Shown here in pieces: positions 27,592-35,863 of a stretch of 64,000 nt of DNA. Location: positions 62,001 to 126,000 of the forward strand of contig NZ_RCHN01000007.1 of the NCBI RefSeq assembly GCF_003671495.1. Reading direction: 5' to 3'. How positions within the stretch are numbered: position 1 is the first letter of the stretch; each line of letters begins with the position of its first letter. The notes under the pieces were generated by a model. The model was not told the origin of the DNA and did no database searches. It was given only the letters and a program-made list of their open reading frames with translations. Source of the stretch: Ketobacter sp. (GTDB taxonomy: Bacteria > Pseudomonadota > Gammaproteobacteria > Pseudomonadales > Ketobacteraceae). The position numbers and the translations under genes are program-made.

Positions 27592-28098
27592 ATGATTTCC
27601 CTGATCGTGGCCAAGGCCGACAACGGCGTGATTGGCCTGGACAACAAAATGCCCTGGCACATACCGGCGGAGCTGCAGTACTTCAAAGCCCGCACCCTGG
27701 GCAAGCCCATCATCATGGGTCGGAAAACCTTTGACTCCCTGGGGCGGGTGCTGCCCGGGCGCCCCCATGTGGTGATCAGCCGCAGTCCACTTTCACTGCC
27801 GGAAAACTGTTACCCGGTGCAATCGCTCGATGCCGCCATCAGCACCGCTCAGCGCCTCAACCGTGAGCATGCCCCGGAACAGGATGAGGTGGTGGTGATC
27901 GGTGGCGCTGAAATCTACCGGCAGGCGCTGGATCGGGTGGATCGTCTCTACATCACCGAAGTACACCTGTCCCCGCAAGGGGATACGTTTTTTCCTGAAT
28001 TGAATCCCGATGACTGGCAGGAGATCGAACGCGAAGATGTTCCCGCCGGCACCGACTCTGCAATTGCGTACAGCATTGTGACCTATCAACGTAACTAG
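27592..28098 (+). CDS. folA: Dihydrofolate reductase FolA
   Basis: 168 residues, the usual size. N-G-V-I-G, then P-W-H-I-P-A-E-L-Q-Y-F-K with Glu in the place of the E. coli Asp27 proton donor, then G-R-K-T-F and G-G-A-E-I-Y. It reduces dihydrofolate to tetrahydrofolate with NADPH. It lies 15 bases after thyA, with which it forms the dTMP cycle. A ribosome site (AAGGGGGG) sits just before ATG 27592. Confidence 0.95.
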   Translation: MISLIVAKADNGVIGLDNKMPWHIPAELQYFKARTLGKPIIMGRKTFDSLGRVLPGRPHVVISRSPLSLPENCYPVQSLDAAISTAQRLNREHAPEQDEVVVIGGAEIYRQALDRVDRLYITEVHLSPQGDTFFPELNPDDWQEIEREDVPAGTDSAIAYSIVTYQRN

Positions 28099-28112
28099 CA
28101 CGACGATACGAA

Positions 28113-30998
28113 ATGTTTAAAAACCTCTTCAAACCCAAATGGCAGAGCGCCAAACCGCAGGTGCGTATCCAGGCCCTGCAAAATCTGAACGTGAGCGATG
28201 AAAACGACTTTCACATCCTTGAGCTGATGGCAAAAGGCGATGTGGAGAATGACGTGCGCCTGGCGGCCATGAAGCGGATTCCCCAGCGGGAAAAACTGCT
28301 GACCCTGATCAAACAGGAGAAAGACAGCGGCGTGCGCTTTGCCGCCATCGAACATTTGATTTCGGTGTTGTCGGATAACGCTAGCGGACTGGACCCGGTG
28401 GTGCGGGACATGGTGCGGGAGCTGGACAGCCATGCCCTGGCGGCCATTGTGGAGCAGACCCAGAGCGTCGAGCTGGGAACACTGGCCCTGGCGGCCATCG
28501 CCGATGAAACCGTGCTGGAAGCCTACGCGGTGAAATTGCCCCTGGCGCAGATGCGGCAGGCGGCCGCGGAACGCCTGCACAGCGAGGATGTGCTGGAACG
28601 GGTGATCAAGGCCAGTAAAGGCAAAGACAAATCCGTGTGGCGCATCTGCAAGGACAAGCTCAATGGCCTGCGGGCGGAACAGCAGCAGGAAGCCTCCATT
28701 GAGCAGCAGATAGCAGAGCTGTGCCAGAACCTGGAAACCCTGTCCCGCCTGCCCTATGACAATCTGTACGGCCCCAAGCTGGAGCACCTGCAGAAACAAT
28801 GGCAGCGCATGCAACACCATGCGGACAACGAAGCGGTGCAGCGCTTCAATCGCGCCTACGCCCTGTGCAAGGCCACCATTGATGACATTCACAACGAACA
28901 GGATCGCCTGGCGGAAGAAACCCGGCGCCAGCGGGAAGCCCTGCAGGAACGCATGGCCGCCTGCGAACAGCTGGAAGAAGCGGTGCGCCAGCTCAGTTCC
29001 ATTGCGGTGCTGCAGCCGGGGGATATTCCTGCCCTGCAGGCGCTGTTGAATACCCAGAAAACCCGTTGGGAGGAAGCCGCGGCGGTGGTGGAGCCGGCCG
29101 CGGATGAACGCAAGCGTTTCAGTCGCATTCATGGCTTGTTGCAACGGGCGCTGGATGCGGTGCGCAGTCTGAGCGAACGGGAGCAACGCATCCGCGACAG
29201 CGCCACGGCAGTGCTGGATTTGCAGGAGGCCACCATGGCCACCTTGCAGCAAAAGCAGAAAGATCTGGAAAAGTCCCTGGGCGACTTGAAGTGGCCGGAA
29301 GAGCTGGCGTGGCCGGAATCGTTGAAACTGCACCAGCAGGCCCTGGATCATTTCGGCCGTTTGCAAACCAAAGCCAAGGCCATGGAAGAAGAGGCCATTC
29401 ACAACATCCGCTCCATGTTCAATGAACTCGCCAGCGAGATCGAGCAGGGTCATTTGAAACCCGCCAACCGCTTGCTGAAAGAAGCCAGCCAGCTGGTGAA
29501 GCACCTGCCCATCAAAGTGGCCTCTGGCTACCAGAAAAAGCTGCGGGAACTCACGGTGCAGGTGAATGAGCTGCGGGACTGGCAGGGCTTTGTCGCCACC
29601 CCGAAGAAAGAAGAGCTGATCACAGAGATGGAAGCGCTGGTGGAGGCCGACCTGGACCCCCAGGCCCTGTCCAATAAAATTCGCCGGCTGCAGGACGAGT
29701 GGCGCAGCCTGGGGGAAGCGGACAAGGGCCGCAACAAGGAATTGTGGGAGCGCTTCAGTGCCGCCGCCGACAAAGCCTATGAGCCCTGTCGCGGCTATTT
29801 CGACAAACTTTCGGAAGTGCGCCAGGCCAATCTGGAAAAACGCAGCAGCGTCTGCGATCAGCTGGACACCTATCTGCAGCAGTACGATTGGGAGCATGCG
29901 GACTGGAAAGCGGTGAACGAAGTCTATGAAACCGCCAAGAACGAGTGGCGCCTGTATACGCCGGTGGAACGCAAGGAAGGCAAAAAAATCCAGGAGCGTT
30001 TTAACGGTTTGCTGGATCAGCTGCGGGAGCGTTTACACGGCGAGTTTGAACGCAATAAAGCCCGCCGCGAGCAACTGATTGAGGCGGTGGAAGCACTGGT
30101 GGAATTGGACAGCCTGGCGGACGCCATCGAACAGGCCAAGGGCCTGCAGCGGGACTGGCGGGCGGTGGGCCTGGTGGCGCGGCGGGATGACGCCCGCCTG
30201 TGGAAGCGGTTCCGTGCCGCCTGTGACCGGGTGTTTGAGCGCCGTGATCAGCAGCGCGAAGAATTCCAGAAAGAACGGGAACAGAACCTGGTGCACGGGG
30301 AACACCTGTGTGAACAGATCGAGCAACTGGCGGAAGGGGATGTCACTGATGTGGCCGCCGTGCGCCAGGAATTCCGGCAGTTGAAACAGCGATTCCAGGA
30401 TCTGGGGGGATTACCCCGGGAGCAGCAGGATGGACTCAAGGCCCGTTATCAGCAGGTGTGTGCCCAGTTTGAGGCGGCCCTGCTGAGTGCGGAAAGCGCA
30501 TTGCGGCAGCAGGGCTTCAAGGAGTTGTGGCGCCGCGCCGCACTGTGCGATGAGCTGGAAGACACGTTGTTGAACTCAGCCCAGGGGGAGCCGTTCGAGG
30601 GGGCCCCGGAGGCGGAATGGAACAGCGAGCAAAACCTGCCGGCGGATGCGGAAACGCTGCTGCAGACCCGTTATGAGCAGGTGCTGGCCGCACTGCAGGG
30701 GGGGGACCGACCCTCTGCCGAGGCGTTGGACCGCAATGGCGCGCGTTTGCATGAGCTGTGTCTGAAGCTGGAAATCGCTGCCGGCGTGGAGTCCCCCGCG
30801 CAGGATCAGGCGCAGCGTATGGCCTTGCAGATCAACCGCTTGAATGATGGCTTGACCCATCGCAGTGAAGCGGTCAGTAGTCGCCAGCTGATCGAGCAGC
30901 TACAGGTGGAGTGGGCGGGCATCGGCCCGGTGCGCAGTGCTGACCGGGAGCAGTACGGCAAGCGCTTCCGTCAGGTGTTGTCACAGGCTCTGGATTGA
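28113..30998 (+). CDS. DUF349 repeat protein
   Basis: 961 residues, soluble, almost all helical. The first ~180 residues look like HEAT-type helical pairs. After that the sequence is made of repeated DUF349 units of about 70-75 residues, each with a W-R-x-x-G or L-x-x-x-W core and a K-x-L-W-E-R-F-like element; clear units start near residues 510, 585, 660 and 740. DUF349 proteins are found in many Proteobacteria and Actinobacteria; their role is unknown to me. It follows folA by 14 bases and may share its transcript. A run of eight G lies at 30698-30705 inside the gene. Confidence 0.8.
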   Translation: MFKNLFKPKWQSAKPQVRIQALQNLNVSDENDFHILELMAKGDVENDVRLAAMKRIPQREKLLTLIKQEKDSGVRFAAIEHLISVLSDNASGLDPVVRDMVRELDSHALAAIVEQTQSVELGTLALAAIADETVLEAYAVKLPLAQMRQAAAERLHSEDVLERVIKASKGKDKSVWRICKDKLNGLRAEQQQEASIEQQIAELCQNLETLSRLPYDNLYGPKLEHLQKQWQRMQHHADNEAVQRFNRAYALCKATIDDIHNEQDRLAEETRRQREALQERMAACEQLEEAVRQLSSIAVLQPGDIPALQALLNTQKTRWEEAAAVVEPAADERKRFSRIHGLLQRALDAVRSLSEREQRIRDSATAVLDLQEATMATLQQKQKDLEKSLGDLKWPEELAWPESLKLHQQALDHFGRLQTKAKAMEEEAIHNIRSMFNELASEIEQGHLKPANRLLKEASQLVKHLPIKVASGYQKKLRELTVQVNELRDWQGFVATPKKEELITEMEALVEADLDPQALSNKIRRLQDEWRSLGEADKGRNKELWERFSAAADKAYEPCRGYFDKLSEVRQANLEKRSSVCDQLDTYLQQYDWEHADWKAVNEVYETAKNEWRLYTPVERKEGKKIQERFNGLLDQLRERLHGEFERNKARREQLIEAVEALVELDSLADAIEQAKGLQRDWRAVGLVARRDDARLWKRFRAACDRVFERRDQQREEFQKEREQNLVHGEHLCEQIEQLAEGDVTDVAAVRQEFRQLKQRFQDLGGLPREQQDGLKARYQQVCAQFEAALLSAESALRQQGFKELWRRAALCDELEDTLLNSAQGEPFEGAPEAEWNSEQNLPADAETLLQTRYEQVLAALQGGDRPSAEALDRNGARLHELCLKLEIAAGVESPAQDQAQRMALQINRLNDGLTHRSEAVSSRQLIEQLQVEWAGIGPVRSADREQYGKRFRQVLSQALD

Positions 30999-31002
30999 TG
31001 TC

Positions 31003-31038
31003 AACGCTAACGGGGTCCTCTCTGGCCCCGTTAGCGTT
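31003..31038. terminator. Convergent-gene hairpin, 13-bp perfect stem
   Basis: AACGCTAACGGGG (31003-31015) pairs perfectly with CCCCGTTAGCGTT (31026-31038). The loop is ten bases, and two more pairs (one G-U) can form inside. It lies between the stops of the plus-strand DUF349 gene and the minus-strand lipoprotein, so it can serve both. There is no T-run on either side, so it may work as an mRNA end stabiliser or with Rho rather than as a simple intrinsic terminator. Confidence 0.6.
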
Positions 31039-31045
31039 GGTGTGA

Positions 31046-31399
31046 TCAGGAAGTCAAACCCAGATCCTTGCGGATGCGGGAGCAGGAGCTGCTCATGATG
31101 GAGAACAGGGACTGCTCGTCGCTTTTCACCACCACGTTTTCAATCACTTTATTGCGAATGGACAGGGTCACTGAGCACTCTTTGGCGCTCATGCCTTTTT
31201 CCCGGTCCAGATAAACCCAGACCATGGCCCCGGAACGGGTCTCGTCACGCTTGTTGGGCAGGCCCAATTTCTTTTCCACGTACTCCACCGGCTTGCCGGT
31301 CAGGTCCGTTACGATAGGATCATCCTGAGGATCAACCACAGAACTACTGCAACCGCTCAGCAGTATCCCCGCTGTGGTGAGTGCAATTAGGGTCTTCAT
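31046..31399 (-). CDS. BamE/SmpA-like small lipoprotein
   Basis: 117 residues. Signal peptide with lipobox L-L-S-G-C. The mature region has D-L-T-G-K-P-V-E-Y-V-E-K-K-L-G-L-P, a pattern shared with the SmpA/OmlA (BamE) fold, in which a short helix packs on a small sheet. Two more Cys (in K-E-C-S and S-S-C-S) could form a disulfide. The true BamE of the assembly machine is usually encoded beside fur, so this is more likely a relative than BamE itself. It forms its own unit, facing the DUF349 gene. Confidence 0.6.
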   Translation of the reverse strand: MKTLIALTTAGILLSGCSSSVVDPQDDPIVTDLTGKPVEYVEKKLGLPNKRDETRSGAMVWVYLDREKGMSAKECSVTLSIRNKVIENVVVKSDEQSLFSIMSSSCSRIRKDLGLTS

Positions 31400-31493
31400 G
31401 AAACTCCCTCTTGGTGCTTTTGTTATGGACGTTGTGAAGTGAACGCCGGGTACTTGTTGTTGTTTTGGCTATTTGATCAAAAGGAGGGGGGGT

Positions 31494-31512
31494 AGGCAAG
31501 CATCCCTTGCCT
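31494..31512 (-). terminator. Weak hairpin after the PilZ gene
   Basis: AGGCAAG (31494-31500) and CTTGCCT (31506-31512) form a 7-bp stem with a five-base loop, 20 bases beyond the stop of the minus-strand PilZ gene. On the minus strand the stem is followed by a C-rich stretch and then TTTT, so termination is possible but not strong. Confidence 0.35.
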
Positions 31513-31531
31513 GCAGTTACGTTAAGCTGTG

Positions 31532-31885
31532 TTAACGGATACTTTCCAGCCAGCTGCTGATGGCCGGTACGGATGCCTCGTCCAGCTCAATGCCCACCAG
31601 GTAGGTGTCCCGTTCAGTGGGTTGAATCCAGCGCACGATGCCGCTGATCAGGGTACGGTCACCGGCGTCCGAATTGATCCAGAGGGCGATTTCTGCACGC
31701 TCGAGCACCGCAAAATCCAGTTCCACCTGCAGGCCGGTGTGGGAGGCATTGATGGCGTTGGCGGTAGCCGGTTCCACCATACTGATCTGGTGGGAGGAAA
31801 TGGACTCGATGAAGAGCGTGTCCTCGATGGGGGAGCGGGGGGCGCTGCGGCGTTCTTCGTGGCTGGACTCATTGTGGTTGGACAT
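31532..31885 (-). CDS. PilZ domain protein (c-di-GMP binding)
   Basis: 117 residues, a single PilZ domain. The R-x-x-x-R switch is E-R-R-S-A-P-R near residue 11, and the second motif is N-A-S-H-T-G near 47, close to the usual D/N-x-S-x-x-G. The following strands (V-R-W-I-Q and Y-L-V-G-I-E-L) fit the barrel. Such proteins bind c-di-GMP and pass the signal on by contact; the partner cannot be seen here. It lies 50 bases downstream of the kinase gene stop side by side on the same strand, but in front of it in transcription is a sensor kinase gene end, so a shared transcript is possible. Confidence 0.82.
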   Translation of the reverse strand: MSNHNESSHEERRSAPRSPIEDTLFIESISSHQISMVEPATANAINASHTGLQVELDFAVLERAEIALWINSDAGDRTLISGIVRWIQPTERDTYLVGIELDEASVPAISSWLESIR

Positions 31886-31935
31886 AGGGCTATCTCGTTG
31901 TTTTTTTGTCTATTGTGCAGGCTTAAGCATAGACC

Positions 31936-33966
31936 CTAAACCGGCAGGGAGACAGAGAATTCCACCCCCCGTCCATCCGCCAGATTCGCCGCTCGCACCT
32001 GCCCGCCGTGGGCTTCGGCGATCAGGCGCACGATATATAGCCCCAGTCCCAGGTGAGGGGCGTCGCCTTTGCGGCCGCCGTCGCGGCGGGACACCAGGGA
32101 GTCGAACAGCTGTTGGCCGAGGCCCGCCGGCAGCTGCGACCCCTCATTCCGCACCCACAGCTGCCAACGCTGTTGTTGTTGCTCCAGTCCCAGGCCGATG
32201 CGGCCCCCGGCCGGGGTGAAGCTGCGGGCGTTATCCACCAGTTTGTCCAGCAGTTGTGCCATCAGCTCGGGGCTGCCTTCCACGGGTGCGCTGGGGGGGC
32301 TAATGACGCAGTAAAACTCGTGCCCGGGGTAGGTGTCCCCATAGGCGCGGGTCAGGTCCTGCAGCAGGGGCACCAGATCAAAACGGCTGCGCTCACTGTG
32401 CTGGATGGTCTGTTCCACCCGGCTTGCCTCACTCATGGCGGACAGGATCTGGCGCAGGCGTTCAATGCCTTCTTCCGCCCGCTGCAGATAGGGGGCGTTG
32501 TCCGCCTGGGTCTGGGCCAGCTCGAGGGAGGATTTGACGATGGCCAGGGGGGTACGCAGTTCGTGGGCCAGCTTGCCGTTGAGGGTTTCCAGGTAGTCCG
32601 TATAGCCCCGTACCCGCTGCAGCAGATCCTGGTAACTGCGGGAAAGGTCACCGATTTCATCGGCCCGCTGGGAGGCGGCAAAGGGCGCTACCCGGCCGTC
32701 CGGGCTGATGGCCTGCCGGGCCGCCTGATTGAGCCGGCGGATGCGCCAGGACAGGCTGCTGGCAAACAGCACCAGGATCAGGATCACCAGCACCAGCACT
32801 CCCAGAGTGAGGGTGGTGACCCGGCGCAGGGCCTCGTTGGTCAGGCTGATCAGGGCCTCCCCGGTCTGGGACAGCAGCAGGTAGCCCAGCAGGTTGCCTT
32901 CATGCAGCAGCGGCTGGCTCACCAGCAGGGCGGACTGTTGTCGCTCCGGCAGCTGGTACCAACCGGCCTGAGGCCGATGCTGGAGTTGCAGGCTGTCCAG
33001 CTGAAAGCGGTCCTGGCTGGCGCTGAGTTCTTCCTGGGCCAGGGGCCAGGGCTGCTGGCTGCCACTGGGGGTCAGCAGGTCGATCAAAAGCCGATAGAAG
33101 CGGCCCAGGCCCTGGTTGAGCAGGTTTTCCGGGTCGGTGGGGGGGGGAATGTCCACCGGGTGGGAGACCCAGTCCTGCTGTGGGGACAGGGGCCATCCCG
33201 CCGGACTCAGGACCACGGCGTCCAGCTCCTCAGTGCGCTGAGCCTGCAGCAGGGGGGCCAGAGCCGGCAGCGGCTTGAGCCAGAAATCCCCCCAGCCCCG
33301 CTCCGGTTGCAGGGTAGTGGCCACCCGCTGTGCCGGGCCGCTGGCGTCGGCCTGGTAAAATTCCAGCACCAAGTGCGAGAGCAGGTCCTGGGCCGCGACA
33401 CTGAGCTCCACATTAAAGCCGTCATGGGTTTCCTGCCACCAGACCTGCATGTCCTGCATGGGGTGCAGCCTCTTTTGCTGGCGGAACCATTGTTGTGCCT
33501 GCAATTGCCCGGGGCCGCTGGTGAACAGTACCCACTGCCGCTGCACCTGGCCATCGTGGGTGGTGAAGCGCAGGTGATCGCTCCGGTCGAATTCAAGCCC
33601 GGGGTTGAAGTAGTGAATGCGGGGCGTCTTCACCTGGGCGAACAGGTACAGGCGTTCCCCGAACAGGGCCTGCTGCAAGCGGATACCGGGAGCCAGGGTG
33701 TGCACCGGGTGGCTCTGCCAGTCGTCGCCGTAGCCGTCCACCTGCACCGGTTGATAGCGGCGGGGGGTGTAAAACACAGCACCCGGCAAATTGGCGGGCA
33801 GCTCGCTGGTCTGTACCAGCTGACCCAGCACACCGGCTTGCTGCTGCAGGGCCTGGCGCTGGCTTTCCCGCAGCGCCTGTTCCATTTCCCGGGCGTAATG
33901 GCAACCGGCCCAGGGCAACAACAGGGTGGTGAGGGAAACCAGCAGCAGCTGGGTGCGCAGTCGCAA
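31936..33966 (-). CDS. Sensor histidine kinase resembling the proteobacterial dedicated sortase system kinase
   Basis: 676 residues. One N-terminal membrane helix, then a periplasmic domain (about 35-385). Its first part, with V-D-G-Y-G-D-D-W and L-Y-L-F-A-Q-V, resembles a CBM9/DOMON-like carbohydrate-binding fold. A second membrane helix (about 385-405), a HAMP-like linker, HisKA with H468 in L-A-H-E-L-R-T-P, and an ATPase domain with L-G-L-G-L-Y follow. This layout is that of the kinase named for the proteobacterial dedicated sortase system, paired with the regulator three bases upstream. No sortase gene is in the window. A run of nine G (33139-33147 on the plus strand) encodes three prolines and is a possible slippage site. 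Confidence 0.8.
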   Translation of the reverse strand: MRLRTQLLLVSLTTLLLPWAGCHYAREMEQALRESQRQALQQQAGVLGQLVQTSELPANLPGAVFYTPRRYQPVQVDGYGDDWQSHPVHTLAPGIRLQQALFGERLYLFAQVKTPRIHYFNPGLEFDRSDHLRFTTHDGQVQRQWVLFTSGPGQLQAQQWFRQQKRLHPMQDMQVWWQETHDGFNVELSVAAQDLLSHLVLEFYQADASGPAQRVATTLQPERGWGDFWLKPLPALAPLLQAQRTEELDAVVLSPAGWPLSPQQDWVSHPVDIPPPTDPENLLNQGLGRFYRLLIDLLTPSGSQQPWPLAQEELSASQDRFQLDSLQLQHRPQAGWYQLPERQQSALLVSQPLLHEGNLLGYLLLSQTGEALISLTNEALRRVTTLTLGVLVLVILILVLFASSLSWRIRRLNQAARQAISPDGRVAPFAASQRADEIGDLSRSYQDLLQRVRGYTDYLETLNGKLAHELRTPLAIVKSSLELAQTQADNAPYLQRAEEGIERLRQILSAMSEASRVEQTIQHSERSRFDLVPLLQDLTRAYGDTYPGHEFYCVISPPSAPVEGSPELMAQLLDKLVDNARSFTPAGGRIGLGLEQQQQRWQLWVRNEGSQLPAGLGQQLFDSLVSRRDGGRKGDAPHLGLGLYIVRLIAEAHGGQVRAANLADGRGVEFSVSLPV

Positions 33967-33969
33967 GCG

Positions 33970-34674
33970 TTAATCCCCCAGGCCCGGCTGATGCCAGCGG
34001 TAACCCATGCCGTATACGGTCTGGATGGCGTCGAACGCGGGGTCGATCTGGTTGAACTTGCGGCGGATGCGCTTGATGTGGGAGGTGATGGTGTTGTCGT
34101 CCAGCACCACGCTGGCGGCGTCCATCAGCTGTTGCCGGTTCTTCACGTGGCCGGGGTGTTTTACCAGGGCGTGGACGATCCAGAACTCAGTGAGGGTCAG
34201 GTCCAGGGGCTGCTCCTGCCAGCGGGCGTGGAAGCGGTCCAGGTCCATCAGCAGCGCACTGCGCTGCAGGCGGTTGTCCTCCTGGCGGGGCTGGTTCAGT
34301 GCGTCCAGGCGGCGGAACAGGGCCGTGATGCGGGCGGACAGGTGAGGCAGGCTGATGTCCTTGGTCAGGTAGTCATCGGCCCCCAGCCGCAGTCCGGAGA
34401 TGGCGTCCAGCTCGCTGTCGCGGGCGGTCAGGAACAGAATCGGCAGGTGCGGGGCCATTTGCCGCAGCTCCCGGCACAGATCAAAGCCCCCTTCAATTTC
34501 ATCCTGCAGACCGATGTCAATCACAGCCATGTCCGGCAGCCGCTGCCGCAATCCGGCCAGGGCGGCGGGACGGGAGTCATAGGTGCTGATGTCATAGCCC
34601 TGGCTTTGCAGGAACATTGTGTAGTTTTCGCGGATGGCGGCTTCGTCTTCGATCAGTGCAATGTGTTTGGCCAT
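33970..34674 (-). CDS. OmpR-type response regulator, sortase-system-like
   Basis: 234 residues from ATG 34674 with GAGG close upstream; the longer frame from 34770 lacks family similarity. The receiver domain has E-D-E at its start and D53 in V-I-D-I-G-L as phosphorylation site, then F-L-T-A-R and Y-L-T-K-D. The C-terminal winged helix ends in V-Y-G-M-G-Y-R-W. The acidic loop D-E-I-E-G-G after the phospho site is longer than usual and agrees with the regulator of the dedicated sortase system. It is the first gene of a two-gene unit with its kinase, which starts three bases after the stop. Confidence 0.85.
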   Translation of the reverse strand: MAKHIALIEDEAAIRENYTMFLQSQGYDISTYDSRPAALAGLRQRLPDMAVIDIGLQDEIEGGFDLCRELRQMAPHLPILFLTARDSELDAISGLRLGADDYLTKDISLPHLSARITALFRRLDALNQPRQEDNRLQRSALLMDLDRFHARWQEQPLDLTLTEFWIVHALVKHPGHVKNRQQLMDAASVVLDDNTITSHIKRIRRKFNQIDPAFDAIQTVYGMGYRWHQPGLGD

Positions 34675-34861
34675 AACCTCGGTTACCCAATGGGGTTGCT
34701 GTTGCAAGGGTGGATGGCCTAAGTGTACCTCAGTCCTCCCGGGGCGGGAGTGCCTGCCACAATTCATCATAATTGATCAGTGCCTGGGCACGGGTTCGGC
34801 CTGCCCTGGCCACACCGGCGCCGTTTACTGAAGCGGAATGCAATGTCTTCAGGAGTGAATC

Positions 34862-35029
34862 ATGAAGTGGGAAACCCGGCCGCGCTGGCGCAATGAATGG
34901 TATACCACGGTGCTGTTGCTGGCGCTGTTGGTGTTTGGATTACGGGCGCTGGATCAGCACCGCGACGTGCGGGTGGCGGTGCCAATGTGTGTGATGGAGA
35001 TTGCCCCGGATCAGGACAGGCCCTGCTAA
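34862..35029 (+). CDS. Small single-pass membrane protein, 55 aa
   Basis: ATG 34862 to TAA 35029, with a good ribosome site (CAGGAG, 8-9 bases upstream). The product begins M-K-W-E-T-R-P-R-W-R-N-E-W, a basic and Trp-rich stretch, followed by one membrane helix (about residues 15-30, T-T-V-L-L-L-A-L-L-V-F-G-L) and a polar C-terminal tail with two Cys (P-M-C-V-M-E and R-P-C). The positive-inside rule places the N-terminus in the cytoplasm. It is divergent from the response regulator gene and stops six bases before the convergent lpoB-like gene. I do not recognise a family. The strong ribosome site and membrane-like composition support a real gene. Confidence 0.6.
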   Translation: MKWETRPRWRNEWYTTVLLLALLVFGLRALDQHRDVRVAVPMCVMEIAPDQDRPC

Positions 35030-35035
35030 GGTCGC

Positions 35036-35632
35036 TCAGATGCCGTAGACGATGCTCTTCTCGCTCTTCAACAGCTCCTGCTGCTGTTGCCAGATGTATT
35101 GCCCGCTGTCCTGGTCCAGCAGTTTCAGGCTGACCCGGTAGAAGGTCTTTTTCTGCTTCGGCTCGGTGCGGATGACGTTGCTGATTTCCCCCACCAGCAA
35201 ATAGTCGGCGTCCACGGCGGTGGCCAGGGATTCGCCGCTGGTGGCGTCTTCAAACAGCTGGTAGAGGCTGCCTTTCCAGCGCTCGCTTTCCTTAGCCATG
35301 GCCCCCTGGTCCGCAAAGCGGAAGCGGTTCGCCTTATTCAGTTCGTTCATCAACTGGCCATTGATGGACGCCAGATCCACTTTGTCATAGGTGAAGTTGA
35401 TCAGGCCGAACACCGCCAGCTTGGGGCGGGAGCTTTTGGTGGCCTGCTGGACCTGTTCATCCGCCAGCATGGCTTCGAGCATGGCCACGGCGCTGTTGCT
35501 GATGGCGTCGTCCTTGACCTCTTTCTGGACGGTTTTGGCGGCGGGAGTGTCGTCGTATTTAACGGTATTGGTGCAACCTTGAAAAATTAGGCTAGCCAAC
35601 ACCAGGCTGCCCATCATGAGTGTTTTATTCAT
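35036..35632 (-). CDS. lpoB: Penicillin-binding protein activator LpoB-like lipoprotein
   Basis: 198 residues. Signal peptide with lipobox I-F-Q-G-C. The conserved core has K-L-A-V-F-G-L-I-N-F-T, I-N-G-Q-L-M-N-E-L-N, F-R-F-A-D and A-D-Y-L-L-V-G-E-I-S, as in the LpoB domain. In E. coli LpoB sits in the outer membrane and reaches through peptidoglycan to activate PBP1b. The linker before the domain is short here. It may alternatively be one of the LpoB paralogues found in aquatic Gammaproteobacteria. It appears to be a single-gene unit. Confidence 0.8.
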   Translation of the reverse strand: MNKTLMMGSLVLASLIFQGCTNTVKYDDTPAAKTVQKEVKDDAISNSAVAMLEAMLADEQVQQATKSSRPKLAVFGLINFTYDKVDLASINGQLMNELNKANRFRFADQGAMAKESERWKGSLYQLFEDATSGESLATAVDADYLLVGEISNVIRTEPKQKKTFYRVSLKLLDQDSGQYIWQQQQELLKSEKSIVYGI

Positions 35633-35770
35633 TTCCGCCCTCTGCTTATTCTTTTTGGCTCTACAACGTCCTAGTGTCTACCGATTCAGTGCTTCAATCA
35701 AGAGCGCCCGCCCTCGCTGTGCCCAATAAACTGGCGAATATTCAGCTTGTCTACCATATTTAAAGAACCT

Positions 35771-35784
35771 GATTTGATCAAATC
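35771..35784. promoter_or_regulatory. 14-bp perfect palindrome upstream of the Ig-like lipoprotein
   Basis: GATTTGATCAAATC at 35771-35784 reads the same on both strands. It lies 80 bases before the start of the Ig-like lipoprotein gene and about 140 bases before lpoB, in the 231-base divergent gap. It could be an operator; it does not match FNR or CRP spacing. The rest of the gap shows nothing I can assign. Confidence 0.4.
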
Positions 35785-35863
35785 TCGACCAGGGATGGTC
35801 AGGATCTTTCGCTGGCGGAGCGCCTCATAACAAGCACAAGTGAACGTAACGAGTCCCACCTTT

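Noticed and set aside
31936-34674. A complete proteobacterial sortase locus
   Set aside because: Only the kinase and regulator are present; no sortase, target protein or OmpA-like partner is within reach.
32053-34722. An 889-codon open frame on the plus strand opposite the kinase and regulator genes
   Set aside because: It is antisense to two well-conserved genes, its product is compositionally odd (rich in Gln, Gly, His, Val) and has no domain. In GC-rich DNA the mirrored frame often stays open.
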